This document shows, one piece after another, positions 8,792-16,674 of a stretch of 41,402 bases of DNA (positions are counted from its first letter, which is position 1; each line of letters begins with the position of its first letter). Made by a program: the position numbers and the translations under genes. The notes under the pieces are model-generated. The model did no database searches. It was not told where the DNA came from and worked only from the letters and a program-made list of their open reading frames with translations. Origin of the DNA: Sphingomonadaceae bacterium (GTDB taxonomy: Bacteria > Pseudomonadota > Alphaproteobacteria > Sphingomonadales > Sphingomonadaceae); assembly GCA_025356175.1 (NCBI GenBank), contig JANXUP010000034.1, positions 1 to 41,402 on the forward strand, written 5' to 3'.

Positions 8792-9576
8792 CTGGCCAGA
8801 AGTTTGATGCCGGACAGTACCAGCACCCCGGCCAGCGCCGGGCGGAGCAGGTTATCGGGCGTGCGGCTGGCGAGCAAACTGCCCACAATCACCCCGGGAA
8901 TGGATCCGATCAGCAGGTTGAACAGCAGCGTGCCGTTAACGTCACCGATGAACCAGTGGCCTAACCCCGCAACAAAGGCGAGCGGCACGGCGTGGGCAAT
9001 GTCGGTGCCGACCAGCCGCGCCACCGGCAGGCGGCGGTAAAGCATCAGCAGCACGGTCATGCCGATTGCCCCGGCACCGATCGAGCTGATCGAAACCAGC
9101 ACGCCCAGCACCGCGCCGAGCACTATGGTTGGAACCAGCGCCAGATCCGATGATACCGGATGATGGGTCGCCCCGTAAGCCATCAGGCGGCGCTGGAACA
9201 GGATGCCGGTCGCGGTCAGCAGCAGCATGACCCCCAGCACCACCATGATCACGTGGTTGGCCGGCTTGCCGAGTTGGATGAAGCTGTTGAGCGCCACCAG
9301 GGTCACCACTGCAGCAGGCAGGCTGCCGGTGGCGAGGCGGCGCATCACTTTCCAGTCGACTGTGTCTTTCCAGCCGTGGATCGCGCTGCCGACCGACTTG
9401 GTGATGGCGGCGTAGAGCAAGTCGGTGCCCACAGCGGTTTGCGGCGAAACGCCGAACACCAGCACAAGCAGCGGGGTCATCAAGGATCCGCCGCCGACGC
9501 CGGTCAGGCCAACCAGAAAGCCGACGAGCAGCCCGGCCAAGGCATGCAGGGCATCGAAACTTTCGGCATACGGCAT
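8788..9576 (-). CDS. TauE/SafE family (sulfite exporter-like) membrane permease
   Basis: 262 aa, about eight hydrophobic segments. Near the N-terminus is the signature GLTGVGGGSLMTPLLVLVFG followed by AVGTDLLYAAITKS, and the second half repeats it weakly (GAVLGVLVSISSIGAGAIG, LVGTDIAHAVPLA), as expected for the duplicated TauE/SafE fold. Members export sulfite, sulfoacetate or similar organosulfur anions across the inner membrane. Substrate cannot be inferred here because no sulfur gene is adjacent. The gene is convergent with and overlaps the FrnE-like gene by 4 bp, and follows the DUF1489 gene on the same strand after 100 bp containing a hairpin. Confidence 0.87.
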   Translation of the reverse strand: MPYAESFDALHALAGLLVGFLVGLTGVGGGSLMTPLLVLVFGVSPQTAVGTDLLYAAITKSVGSAIHGWKDTVDWKVMRRLATGSLPAAVVTLVALNSFIQLGKPANHVIMVVLGVMLLLTATGILFQRRLMAYGATHHPVSSDLALVPTIVLGAVLGVLVSISSIGAGAIGMTVLLMLYRRLPVARLVGTDIAHAVPLAFVAGLGHWFIGDVNGTLLFNLLIGSIPGVIVGSLLASRTPDNLLRPALAGVLVLSGIKLLAS

Positions 9577-9602
9577 GAAAGCGATCTCCCTGCGTCAGCT
9601 TA

Positions 9603-9619
9603 GCCCCGTGCCACGGGGC
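9603..9619. terminator. Hairpin between DUF1489 and TauE genes
   Basis: GCCCCGT-gcc-ACGGGGC forms a perfect 7-bp stem with a 3-nt loop in the 100-bp gap between two minus-strand genes. There is no T run after it on either strand, so it may be a weak or factor-dependent terminator or simply structured leader RNA of the permease gene. Confidence 0.35.
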
Positions 9620-9676
9620 ATGGTGCGATCAAACGCAGCAGTTCTGTAGCGCGGGAAAGCCCCGCTATCCAGCCAA

Positions 9677-10075
9677 TCAGACCAGCCCCAGCCGCGCCAG
9701 GTCGCTCGCCAGCTTGCCCGGGATGACATCGCCCGCAGTCTCGCCTTCGGCCAGATCGCGCGGCGCGTCCTGGTCCTCAAGGTAACGCCAGCCTTGATGC
9801 GCCCGCTTGGGCTGCGGGTAGATGTCGATCAACGTGGCCGAAATGACGATGCTGGTCTTGCCTCCCTCAGCTTCCTCGAAGCGCAGGATCGGGCTGCGCG
9901 CGACGAGCTGGTGCTTGTAGACCCAGAACAGCGATCCGCCCCGTTCGATCTCGGCGGCGCGCTTGGGGAGATAGCGCGTGGTCAGCTTCGCGACGTCGCC
10001 GCGGTTCTGGAACCAGGTGTGCAGTTCCTCCAGGCTCTGCGCGCCATAGGCGACCTTGGTCAGGTGCAACGCCAT
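9677..10075 (-). CDS. DUF1489 family protein
   Basis: 132 aa from the ATG at 10075; the track ORF starts one codon earlier at TTG. The ATG overlaps the mgtE stop as TGATG, so translation is coupled. The sequence MALHLTKVAYGAQSLEEL, then GGSLFWVYKHQLVARSPIL and AHQGWRYLEDQDAP, is typical of DUF1489, a small conserved alphaproteobacterial family without known function. The protein is soluble with no signal peptide. The pairing with mgtE is tight here, but whether it reflects a shared role is unknown. Confidence 0.85.
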   Translation of the reverse strand: MALHLTKVAYGAQSLEELHTWFQNRGDVAKLTTRYLPKRAAEIERGGSLFWVYKHQLVARSPILRFEEAEGGKTSIVISATLIDIYPQPKRAHQGWRYLEDQDAPRDLAEGETAGDVIPGKLASDLARLGLV

Positions 10076-11505
10076 CAAGCGAGCCCGGTGAGTACGGCGA
10101 GGCCAAGGAACGAGAAAAAGCCCATCACGTCGGTCGCCATGGTCACGAACACCGCCGAGGATACCGCCGGATCGATCTTGAGTTTGTCGAGCGTGACCGG
10201 AACCAGGATGCCCGCCAGCCCTGCGACAAGATTGTTGATCAGCATCGCTGCGGCAATCACCATGCCCAGCAGCGGGTTGGCGAAAATGAGGCCGACCCCG
10301 GTGCCGATCATGATCCCAAGCGACAAGCCATTGGCACTGGCGATCGAAAATTCGCGGATGATCATTCGCCAGGTGTTCGAACTGGTGATCTGGTTGGTGG
10401 CCAGCGCGCGGACCACCACTGCGAGGGTCTGCGTCCCGGCATTGCCGCCCATGCCTGAAACGATCGGCATCAGCACCGCGAGCAGCGCGAATTTGGCGAT
10501 TGCGCCCTGAAACAGCCCGACCACGCTGGAAGCAATGACTGCGGTGCCAAGGTTGACCACCAGCCAGGTCAGCCGGGTGCGGATGGTATATTTGATCGGC
10601 TCGTTGATATCGCCGTCGCCTGCGCCGGATAGCAGCAGCGCGTCTTCGCCGGCTTCTTCCTGGATGATGTGGACCACGTCATCGACCGTGATCTGGCCGA
10701 CCAGCCGGCCGTCCTCATCGACCACCGCGGCCGAAATCAGCGCGTACTTCTGGAACCGCAGCGCGACCTCTTCCTGGTCCATCGTCACCGGGATCAGGGT
10801 CTGTTCGCGGGCCATCACGTCGGTCAGCGCGATGCTGCGCGGGGCGCGCAGGATCCATGACAGCGCGCAGGTCCCGACCGGGTGATGCCGCGCATCGACG
10901 ATGAAGATTTCCCAGAATTCGTTGGCCAGATCGTGACCTTCGCGCAGGAAATCGATCAGACCGCCGACCGTCATATGTTCGGGCACAGCGACGAAATCGC
11001 GGCTCATCAAACGTCCGGCGGACTCTTCCGGATAGGACAGCGCGGTCTCGATCGCAGCGCGGTCTTCCGGCTCCATTTCGGCGAGGACCGCCTGCTGGTC
11101 GTCTTCGTCGAGGTCTTCGAGCATCGCCACTGCATCGTCGGTGTCGAGCTGTTCGGCGATGTCCGCCACTGCGCCGGCGGGGAGCGATTCAACCAGCAGT
11201 TCGCGGACGTGATCGTTAAGTTCGGCGAACACCTCGCCGCTCATCAGGTCGCTGATCGCCTTGGCCAGCGCCGGGCGCTCGTCAGCCTCGATCAGTTCAA
11301 ACAGGTCGGCGACGTCGGCGGGATGGAGCGGTTCGACCAGGTCATAGACCTGCCCGGTTTCGCCCGCTTCCAGCGCATCGCGCACGCGCCGCACGAATTT
11401 TTTCGTGAGGGTGTTTTCCTCATCAAGCCGCTCATCCACGCGCACTTCGGTGGCGGCATCTTCGGCCGCGTCGCTGTGCAGGGAAACGAGATCGTCGGGA
11501 GTCAT
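10075..11505 (-). CDS. mgtE: Magnesium transporter MgtE
   Basis: 476 aa from the ATG at 11505 (MTPDDLVSLHS); the track's upstream start lacks support. MgtE is a Mg2+-gated Mg2+ channel of the inner membrane. Domains in order: MgtE_N superhelical domain (about 40-145, with EPLHPADVADLFELI), tandem CBS domains (about 150-270, ending LVGQITVDDVVHIIQEEA), a plug helix, and a five-helix membrane domain (about 295-475) with the conserved pore motif MGGNAGTQTLAV. Length matches the family. It reads directly into the DUF1489 gene through a 1-bp overlap. No M-box Mg riboswitch was recognised upstream; the gap to the divergent cyclophilin gene is only 114 bp. Confidence 0.95.
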   Translation of the reverse strand: MTPDDLVSLHSDAAEDAATEVRVDERLDEENTLTKKFVRRVRDALEAGETGQVYDLVEPLHPADVADLFELIEADERPALAKAISDLMSGEVFAELNDHVRELLVESLPAGAVADIAEQLDTDDAVAMLEDLDEDDQQAVLAEMEPEDRAAIETALSYPEESAGRLMSRDFVAVPEHMTVGGLIDFLREGHDLANEFWEIFIVDARHHPVGTCALSWILRAPRSIALTDVMAREQTLIPVTMDQEEVALRFQKYALISAAVVDEDGRLVGQITVDDVVHIIQEEAGEDALLLSGAGDGDINEPIKYTIRTRLTWLVVNLGTAVIASSVVGLFQGAIAKFALLAVLMPIVSGMGGNAGTQTLAVVVRALATNQITSSNTWRMIIREFSIASANGLSLGIMIGTGVGLIFANPLLGMVIAAAMLINNLVAGLAGILVPVTLDKLKIDPAVSSAVFVTMATDVMGFFSFLGLAVLTGLA

Positions 11506-11559
11506 CGGCGCCGGTCTAGGCCGGTAAAATGCAAAAGCAACCGGGCGCACGTGCCGGGG

Positions 11560-11588
11560 CGTGACTTTGTCCCGGCGCACCCTATATC
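11560..11588 (+). promoter_or_regulatory. Candidate promoter of the cytoplasmic cyclophilin gene
   Basis: CGTGAC, 17 nt, then TATATC resembles a housekeeping sigma promoter with an alphaproteobacterial CTTGAC-type -35. A transcript would start about 25 nt before the AAGGAG ribosome site and the ATG at 11620. Found by eye only. Confidence 0.35.
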
Positions 11589-11619
11589 GGCCCCGAAATT
11601 CGCGAAGGAGTTAGCGATA

Positions 11620-12078
11620 ATGGCCGACGAATACCTTACCCTCAGCCTCAGCACCGGCGGCGACGTCAAGATCAAGCTGCGCCCCGATCTGGCCCCCGGC
11701 CACGTTGCGCGGATCAAGGAACTGGCAGGCGAAGGCTTCTATGACGGGGTGAAGTTCCACCGCGTGATTCCGGGCTTCATGGCGCAGGGCGGTTGCCCCG
11801 ACGGCACCGGCATGGGCGGTTCCAAAAAGCCCGACTTGGAGGCCGAATTCAACAATGAACCGCATGTCCGCGGGGTCTGCTCGATGGCGCGGACCAATGC
11901 GCCGCACAGCGCCAACAGCCAGTTCTTCATCGTGTTCGACGACGCCAGCTTCCTTGACCGGCAGTACACCGTGTGGGGCCAGGTGGTCGAAGGCATGGAC
12001 AATGTCGACAACCTGCCCAAGGGCGAACCGCCGCGCGAGCCGGGCGTCATCACCAAGGCAGTTGTCAGCGAAGGCTGA
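11620..12078 (+). CDS. Cytoplasmic cyclophilin-type peptidyl-prolyl isomerase
   Basis: 152 aa from the ATG at 11620, preceded by GAAGGAG 9 nt upstream; the 398-aa track ORF runs far upstream through the shadow of mgtE. No signal peptide. It holds the whole bacterial cyclophilin core: FHRVIPGFMAQGG with the catalytic Arg, then GVCSMARTNAPHSANSQFFI and the WGQVVEGMD segment near the end. It catalyses cis-trans isomerisation of X-Pro bonds to help protein folding in the cytoplasm. It lies tail to tail with a second, exported cyclophilin with no base between the stop codons. Family assignment is firm; the paralog name (ppiB-type) is left open. Confidence 0.94.
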   Translation: MADEYLTLSLSTGGDVKIKLRPDLAPGHVARIKELAGEGFYDGVKFHRVIPGFMAQGGCPDGTGMGGSKKPDLEAEFNNEPHVRGVCSMARTNAPHSANSQFFIVFDDASFLDRQYTVWGQVVEGMDNVDNLPKGEPPREPGVITKAVVSEG

Positions 12079-12747
12079 TTATGGGGTGGGCGCTGCCGGC
12101 TGAACCGGCAGCGCCCGCCGCACCTTGAGCACCTTGACCTGCGGGTCGAGCATTTGGCCCTTCATGTACCCTTCGCCCTTGGTGGCGGAGCGCGGGGCGT
12201 TGTAAATCCTGCGCACCACATCCATCCCGCTGACGACGTGCCCGAACGCGGCATAGCCGGCGCGCGCATCGGGATCGGGCGAGGCCGGATTGGCATCGAA
12301 CGAGGTCAGGTCCGACAGCAGGATCGAGAAATCGGCATTGGCCGTGCCCGGCGCCAGCCGCGCCATCGATAGTGTTCCGGCTTTGTGGGTGAGCCCGGTC
12401 ACCGTGGTCGGTTCATGCGCAATCGGCTTCATCAGCCGCGCCGGAAACTGGTTGAGCCCGCCTTGCAGCACGCCGTTGGGCTCGGTCCCCCAATTGAGGT
12501 GCATGGCGCGGTAGAAAGTCATGCCGTTATACCGCCCGCTATCGACATAGCGCATGAAGTTCTCGGTCGTGATCGGGGCGTGCTTGTGATCGAGCTCGAG
12601 CACGATGGTGCCCTGCTCGGTGATCATTTCGACCAGCACCGTATCGCCGAGCGGCGGCGGAGGCGGAGGGGCTTTCTTCGCCTTGGTCGCGCCGGTCAGC
12701 GCGAGCAGGGTGGCGGGCAGGGCGGCAAGAACGAATCGGCGTTTCAT
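12079..12747 (-). CDS. Periplasmic cyclophilin-type peptidyl-prolyl isomerase
   Basis: 222 aa from the ATG at 12747 (MKRRFVLAALPATLLAL), chosen because it opens a Sec signal peptide; the track start is 13 codons upstream. After a Lys/Pro linker (APPPPPPLG) comes the cyclophilin domain: VLELDHKHAPITTENFMRYV, the catalytic-loop Arg in TFYRAMH, ADFSILLSD and YAAFGHVVSGMDVVRRI. Substitutions in the active-site region (FYRAM for FHRVI) mark a divergent branch common in exported bacterial cyclophilins. It should fold or chaperone envelope proteins. The stop abuts the stop of the cytoplasmic cyclophilin, and its last codons include a strong hairpin. Confidence 0.9.
   Translation of the reverse strand: MKRRFVLAALPATLLALTGATKAKKAPPPPPPLGDTVLVEMITEQGTIVLELDHKHAPITTENFMRYVDSGRYNGMTFYRAMHLNWGTEPNGVLQGGLNQFPARLMKPIAHEPTTVTGLTHKAGTLSMARLAPGTANADFSILLSDLTSFDANPASPDPDARAGYAAFGHVVSGMDVVRRIYNAPRSATKGEGYMKGQMLDPQVKVLKVRRALPVQPAAPTP
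12088..12116. terminator. 12-bp hairpin shared by convergent cyclophilin genes
   Basis: GGGCGCTGCCGG, loop CTGAA, CCGGCAGCGCCC form a perfect 12-bp stem that begins 10 bp past the plus-strand cyclophilin stop. It lies inside the C-terminal codons of the minus-strand cyclophilin. No T run follows, but the stem is strong enough to act as a terminator or RNA-stabilising end. Confidence 0.5.
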
Positions 12748-13043
12748 GTGGCGATGCTGCCCAATCACGCTGCTCTGCGCCAGCACTGATGCACAACCGG
12801 ACCAAGACGGAGTTCAAACTGGCATAGGTGCGGTTGAGATGGGCTATGGAAGCTCTCAAAACCGGCACAATTTCGGTCAATTGTCCGAAAAACTGTATTT
12901 ATATCAGTGTTTTAATGGAAGCTACGGTGTGCCCGAAACCATCCAACGGGGCTAAACCGTCTGCCCAAAGTCTGCGCTACAGATTCCCGGCCATGTAGGA
13001 AACCCGTCTCGCATCGACTTTGCGCTTGGCATTCGCCACCTGA
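12748..13043. other. Gene-free 296-bp region with AT-rich dyads
   Basis: No credible gene is seen. The middle (about 12865-12925) is strikingly AT-rich for this genome and holds two dyads: TTTCGG-t-CAATTG-t-CCGAAA at 12871-12890, palindromic except one T/T pair, and ACTG-N9-CAGT at 12892-12908. It lies upstream of the exported cyclophilin and downstream of the LysR gene, so it most likely carries the cyclophilin promoter and operator sites. Confidence 0.45.
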
Positions 13044-13928
13044 TTACAGTCCCGCCCCCGCGATCCAGTCGTGGAAGATCCGCACGCTTCGGATTTCGAG
13101 TGCGTGGGGGCGGCAGATGAACCAGTACGAATAGGGGCTCTCGACCTCGACATCGAACAGCTTGGCCAAGCGGGGGTCGTGGCTGCGGCGGAAATGGTCA
13201 TCGTGCATGATTGCAATGCCGAGGCCGTTGGCGGCGGCTTCGAGGATCAGCTGGCCCGAGTCCATATGGTCGATTGCCGCCGAGGCGAGGCTGGGCATGC
13301 CCAGCGCGCGTTTCCATGCGACGAAGCTGTCGGGTAGTTCGGTGTGGATCAGGAAGGTCTGTTTGCCCAGAATCTCGGCGTCGGGGTTGCCGCCAATCTC
13401 CGCCGCCAGCGCTTTGGAGGTAAACGCGTAAACCTGGTTGTGATCGAGCCGCACTGCGTGGAACGCCGGGTCGGGCTCTTTGGCCAGCACGATCGCGGCG
13501 TCGAGCGTATCGCCAACGCGCGCCTCGGGATGCGCCGCAGTATCGAAATCGATGTGCAACCGTGGGTGGGCCTTGCGCAGTTCGGGCAGGCGCGGGAACA
13601 GGCGCTGGGTGCCGAACAGCGGCAGGACGCCAAGGTGCAGGCGCAAGACTTTGCTGTCTTCAACCTGGCCTTCCACAGCGGCGGCCAGTTCGTCAAAGCG
13701 CAGGCTGACCGCGTCGTAGAAGGCTTGGCCATCGTCGGTCAGCTTCATCGCCTGGTGCTGGCGGGTGAACAGCCGCTTGCCGATGAACTCCTCGAGCGCG
13801 GCCACGCGCCGCGACAGTGCTGAGGGGCTGAGGCCGAGTTCGTCAGCAGCCGCGCGCGCCGACCCGAGCCGGACGATCCGGACGAAGGCTTCGATTGCAC
13901 GCAGTGGCGGAAGGCGGCGGATGGCCAC
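13044..13928 (-). CDS. LysR-family transcriptional regulator (GcvA-like)
   Basis: 294 aa from a GTG at 13928, 4 bp after the corC-like stop; the longer track start reaches back into that gene. The N-terminal winged helix-turn-helix (residues 4-65: LPPLRAIEAFVRI, then SARAAADELGLSPSALSRR) is classic LysR with the RLPPLRA opening of the GcvA-like branch. The rest is a periplasmic-binding-type effector domain, including IDHMDSGQLILEAAANGLGIAI. Effector and targets are unknown. It occupies the place where many alphaproteobacteria have lnt after phoH-ybeY-corC. Unusually for LysR, it appears to be the last gene of an operon rather than divergent from its target. Confidence 0.9.
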   Translation of the reverse strand: MAIRRLPPLRAIEAFVRIVRLGSARAAADELGLSPSALSRRVAALEEFIGKRLFTRQHQAMKLTDDGQAFYDAVSLRFDELAAAVEGQVEDSKVLRLHLGVLPLFGTQRLFPRLPELRKAHPRLHIDFDTAAHPEARVGDTLDAAIVLAKEPDPAFHAVRLDHNQVYAFTSKALAAEIGGNPDAEILGKQTFLIHTELPDSFVAWKRALGMPSLASAAIDHMDSGQLILEAAANGLGIAIMHDDHFRRSHDPRLAKLFDVEVESPYSYWFICRPHALEIRSVRIFHDWIAGAGL

Positions 13929-13932
13929 GCGG

Positions 13933-14832
13933 CTAGTCCTCGCTCTCGCTTGGCGGCAGGGGCGGGTGCAGCCGCAGCCGCGTAACGCGCTTTTCGTCAC
14001 CGGCGATCACTTCCAGCATCCAGCCGCTGTCATGGTGCAGCATCGCGCCGGGGCTGGGGACTGCTTCGGCGAGCATGAAGGCGAGACCGCCCAGCGTATC
14101 GATGTCCTCCGCCACCACCGCCAGGCGCGGATCGATCAGCGCGCCCACTTCATCGAGCTCGGCGCGGGCATCGGCTTCCCACATCCCGCCGTCGAGCGGG
14201 ACCAGCATGGCTTCGGGCGCGTCGTCATGCTCATCCTCGATCGCGCCGGTGATTTCCTCGACGAGGTCCTCAAAAGTGATGATCCCGTCGGTGCCTGAAT
14301 ATTCATCGACCACCACCGCCAGATGCACCCGGCTCGCGCGCATGTCATTCAGCACGTCGAGCGCGCCGCGCGCGGTGGGCACGAACAACGGCTGGCGCAG
14401 CAGCGTCGTCCAGTCCTTGGGCACCTTGCTTGTCGCCAGGAACGGGAACACGTCCTTGATCAGGACCATGCCAATGATCTCGTCGAGCGTATCTGCATAG
14501 ACCGGCAGGCGCGAATGGCCGTGTTCGGCAAACGAGGCGACTACGTCTTCCCAGGTTGCGCTGGCCGGGATGGCGATGATCTCGCCGCGCGGGATTGCCA
14601 CGTCGTCGGCGTCGTGTTCGCTGAAGTGCAGCAGGTTGCGCAGCATCTGGCGCTCAAGCGGGGAGAGGTCGCCGTCGCCATCGGGCGCGCCGCCATCTTC
14701 CTCATGCTCGTCGATTGCTTCTTCAAGCTGCGCGCGCAGCGACTGGTCCGGCTCGCCCAGGCTGAGCGCGCGGCGCAGCATCCGGCTCAGCCAGGCTCTA
14801 CTATCGCCATCTCCGGAAGTGCCCTCGGCCAT
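13933..14832 (-). CDS. CorC/HlyC-type CBS-pair protein
   Basis: 299 aa, ATG at 14832. No transmembrane DUF21 domain, so it is the soluble short form. After an acidic N-terminus comes a CBS pair (about 75-195: VAIPRGEIIAIPASATWEDV, HSRLPVYADTLDEIIGMVLIKDVF, then HLAVVVDEYSGTDGIITFEDLVEEITG). The C-terminal CorC_HlyC domain follows (about 205-290, ending EVIAGDEKRVTRLRLHP). Members bind adenosine nucleotides and are tied to Mg2+/Co2+ efflux or envelope stress. It follows ybeY by 15 bp, the usual order phoH-ybeY-corC. The older annotation as haemolysin is not supported by function. Confidence 0.9.
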   Translation of the reverse strand: MAEGTSGDGDSRAWLSRMLRRALSLGEPDQSLRAQLEEAIDEHEEDGGAPDGDGDLSPLERQMLRNLLHFSEHDADDVAIPRGEIIAIPASATWEDVVASFAEHGHSRLPVYADTLDEIIGMVLIKDVFPFLATSKVPKDWTTLLRQPLFVPTARGALDVLNDMRASRVHLAVVVDEYSGTDGIITFEDLVEEITGAIEDEHDDAPEAMLVPLDGGMWEADARAELDEVGALIDPRLAVVAEDIDTLGGLAFMLAEAVPSPGAMLHHDSGWMLEVIAGDEKRVTRLRLHPPLPPSESED

Positions 14833-14847
14833 TAAATGCCAGAATCC

Positions 14848-15345
14848 CTAGGTCTCGTCGTGGTCGCCATATGGGTCGGCGATTGCAAGAAGCGCAAGTG
14901 CCTTTATTTCGAGCTGCTCCATTTCACGAGCATCTTCGGGCGAACGCTCGTGATCGTAACCGGCCAGGTGCAGGAAACCGTGGATCAGCAGGTGCGTGAC
15001 ATGGTCTTCCAGCGAAATTCCCTTGTCCGCCGCTTCGCGCTGGCAGGTTTCGAGCGCAAGCGCGATGTCGCCTAATAGTTCTGGCGGACCTTCCGCCGCG
15101 AGTGCCAACAAGTCCTCGCGCTCCAGCATTGGAAATGAAAGAACATTGGTCGGCTTGTCCTTCCCGCGCCATTCGCGATTGAGCGCGTGGACCTCGGCAT
15201 CGGAGGTAAAAGCGACGGACGCGGAAAGCCGCTGATTGGCAAGTTCTTCAGCAACTGGCGCGAGCGCGCTTGCGGCCCGCACTGCGACACTCTCCCAATC
15301 GGGAGGGGACGGCCAGCCAGCCTCGAGCGAAAAGTCCAAATCCAT
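14848..15345 (-). CDS. ybeY: Endoribonuclease YbeY (rRNA maturation factor)
   Basis: 165 aa, ATG at 15345. YbeY is a zinc-dependent single-strand RNase needed for 16S rRNA 3-prime processing and ribosome quality control. The zinc motif HGFLHLAGYDH is present, with ligands His122, His126 and His132. The substrate-groove segment NREWRGKDKPTNVLSFP precedes it. Length is normal. It starts 24 bp after phoH and ends 15 bp before the corC-like gene, so the three form an operon seen in most proteobacteria. Confidence 0.95.
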   Translation of the reverse strand: MDLDFSLEAGWPSPPDWESVAVRAASALAPVAEELANQRLSASVAFTSDAEVHALNREWRGKDKPTNVLSFPMLEREDLLALAAEGPPELLGDIALALETCQREAADKGISLEDHVTHLLIHGFLHLAGYDHERSPEDAREMEQLEIKALALLAIADPYGDHDET

Positions 15346-15369
15346 GTTGTGGTGAGGTGAGCGCGAGGG

Positions 15370-16398
15370 TTACCCCTCGTTCCCCTCATAAGCCTGGACA
15401 ATCCGCCCGACGATCGGGTGGCGGACCACGTCGGCGACGGTGAAGCGGGTGATCGCGATGCCGTCGATCCCATCCAGCCGTCCGACGGCGTCGTTGAGGC
15501 CGCTCATCGGCGGGCCGCCGGGGATATCGACCTGCTTGGGATCGCCGCAGACCACCATCCGGCTGTTCTGGCCGAAGCGGGTGAGGAACATCTTCATCTG
15601 TTCGCGCGTGGTGTTCTGCGCTTCATCCAGGATGATGAAGCTGTCAGCCAGCGTGCGGCCGCGCATGAAAGCGATCGGGGCGATCTCGATCTCGCCGCTG
15701 GCCAGTCGCCGCTCGACCTGTTCGGGCGGCATGCAATCGTACAGCGCATCGTACAATGGGCGCAGGTACGGATCGACCTTTTCCTTCATGTCACCGGGGA
15801 GGAAACCGAGTCGTTCGCCCGCCTCAACCGCCGGGCGCGAGAGGATCAGCCGCTGGACCGAACCGGTGATCAGCTGCGAAACCGCCTGCGCCACCGCGAC
15901 ATAGGTCTTGCCGGTACCCGCCGGACCCAGTGCAAAGATAACGTCCTTGCTCGCCAGTGCCTTCATATATTCGATCTGCATCGCGCTGCGCGGGACGATG
16001 GTTTTCTTGCGGGTGCGGATCATCACGCCTTGCGCGCCATCTTCGCCCGAGACGATGCCTTCGAGCGTGGGTTCGGCTGACATCACGATCAGCGATTCGA
16101 CCACGCCAGCGTCAAGCTCCTGCCCGCTCATCAGCCGCTGGTGCATGCCTTTGAGGACGTCGCGTGCCCGCGCGACGGGTTCTTCCGGCCCTTCGATCTG
16201 CACCCGGTTGCCGCGGGCGGCGATATAGACCCCCAGCCGGTTTTCAATCTGGACCAGATTTGCATCAAACTGGCCGAACAGCGCGCCGAGCACGGTCGCC
16301 TCTTCGAATTCGATTTCGCTCTTTGCGCGGGGCGGAGCTGTCCGGACGGGAGCCGGGTTTGATGCGCCATGACCGGCGCGCTGAGGTTTGCGGGGCAT
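15370..16398 (-). CDS. PhoH-family ATPase (YbeZ/PhoL type)
   Basis: 342 aa from the ATG at 16398 (MPRKPQRAGHG); the track start 54 codons earlier gives an implausible leader. An AAGGGAG stretch lies some 15 nt upstream, rather far. The N-terminal region (about 30-90) is KH-like (NRLGVYIAARGNRVQIEGPE). The P-loop ATPase domain has Walker A GPAGTGKT at 158-165 and Walker B FIILDEAQNTT, followed by the sensor segment GQNSRMVVCGDPKQVD. The family partners with YbeY in RNA metabolism. It heads the phoH-ybeY-corC-LysR operon. A housekeeping-like promoter is visible upstream at 16459-16486. Confidence 0.93.
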   Translation of the reverse strand: MPRKPQRAGHGASNPAPVRTAPPRAKSEIEFEEATVLGALFGQFDANLVQIENRLGVYIAARGNRVQIEGPEEPVARARDVLKGMHQRLMSGQELDAGVVESLIVMSAEPTLEGIVSGEDGAQGVMIRTRKKTIVPRSAMQIEYMKALASKDVIFALGPAGTGKTYVAVAQAVSQLITGSVQRLILSRPAVEAGERLGFLPGDMKEKVDPYLRPLYDALYDCMPPEQVERRLASGEIEIAPIAFMRGRTLADSFIILDEAQNTTREQMKMFLTRFGQNSRMVVCGDPKQVDIPGGPPMSGLNDAVGRLDGIDGIAITRFTVADVVRHPIVGRIVQAYEGNEG

Positions 16399-16458
16399 AA
16401 AGGGTGAAGCGCACTCCCTTCGGTAAAGCATCCGATCGCGGCGATGGACACCGGGAAC

Positions 16459-16486
16459 AAGATAGCCCCCCACGAGTTGGTGGCAA
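16459..16486 (-). promoter_or_regulatory. Candidate promoter of phoH operon
   Basis: On the minus strand TTGCCA, a 16-nt spacer and TATCTT lie about 60-90 bp before the phoH ATG. The hexamers match the sigma-70 type moderately. A dyad GCGACAGCTGTCGC (16545-16558) lies further upstream, between phoH and the divergent rcnB-like gene. Confidence 0.4.
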
Positions 16487-16674
16487 GAGACGATGGTCGG
16501 CAAGCTGCAGGACAGCCTGCCTTTTTGCACAGTCATCGTTGACCGCGACAGCTGTCGCATTGGCGCGACATTCGTGGACCATGGCTGACCGAAAGGTTCC
16601 CGACCGGTTCAGCGGAAGCCGCCTAAACCCGCTGCATCGCCACCAAGCGATGATAGCACTTAAGGAGCATACCC

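Noticed and set aside
10882-11619. Upstream extension of the cyclophilin ORF
   Set aside because: Antisense to mgtE; a good ribosome site and the conserved N-terminus place the start at 11620.
10081-11619. Mg-sensing riboswitch for mgtE
   Set aside because: The gap before mgtE is only 114 bp, and no M-box-like or ykoK-like pairing was recognised.
12842-12955. Possible 38-codon plus-strand ORF (MGYGSSQNRH...)
   Set aside because: No ribosome site, and it overlaps the palindromes of a likely regulatory region; probably chance.
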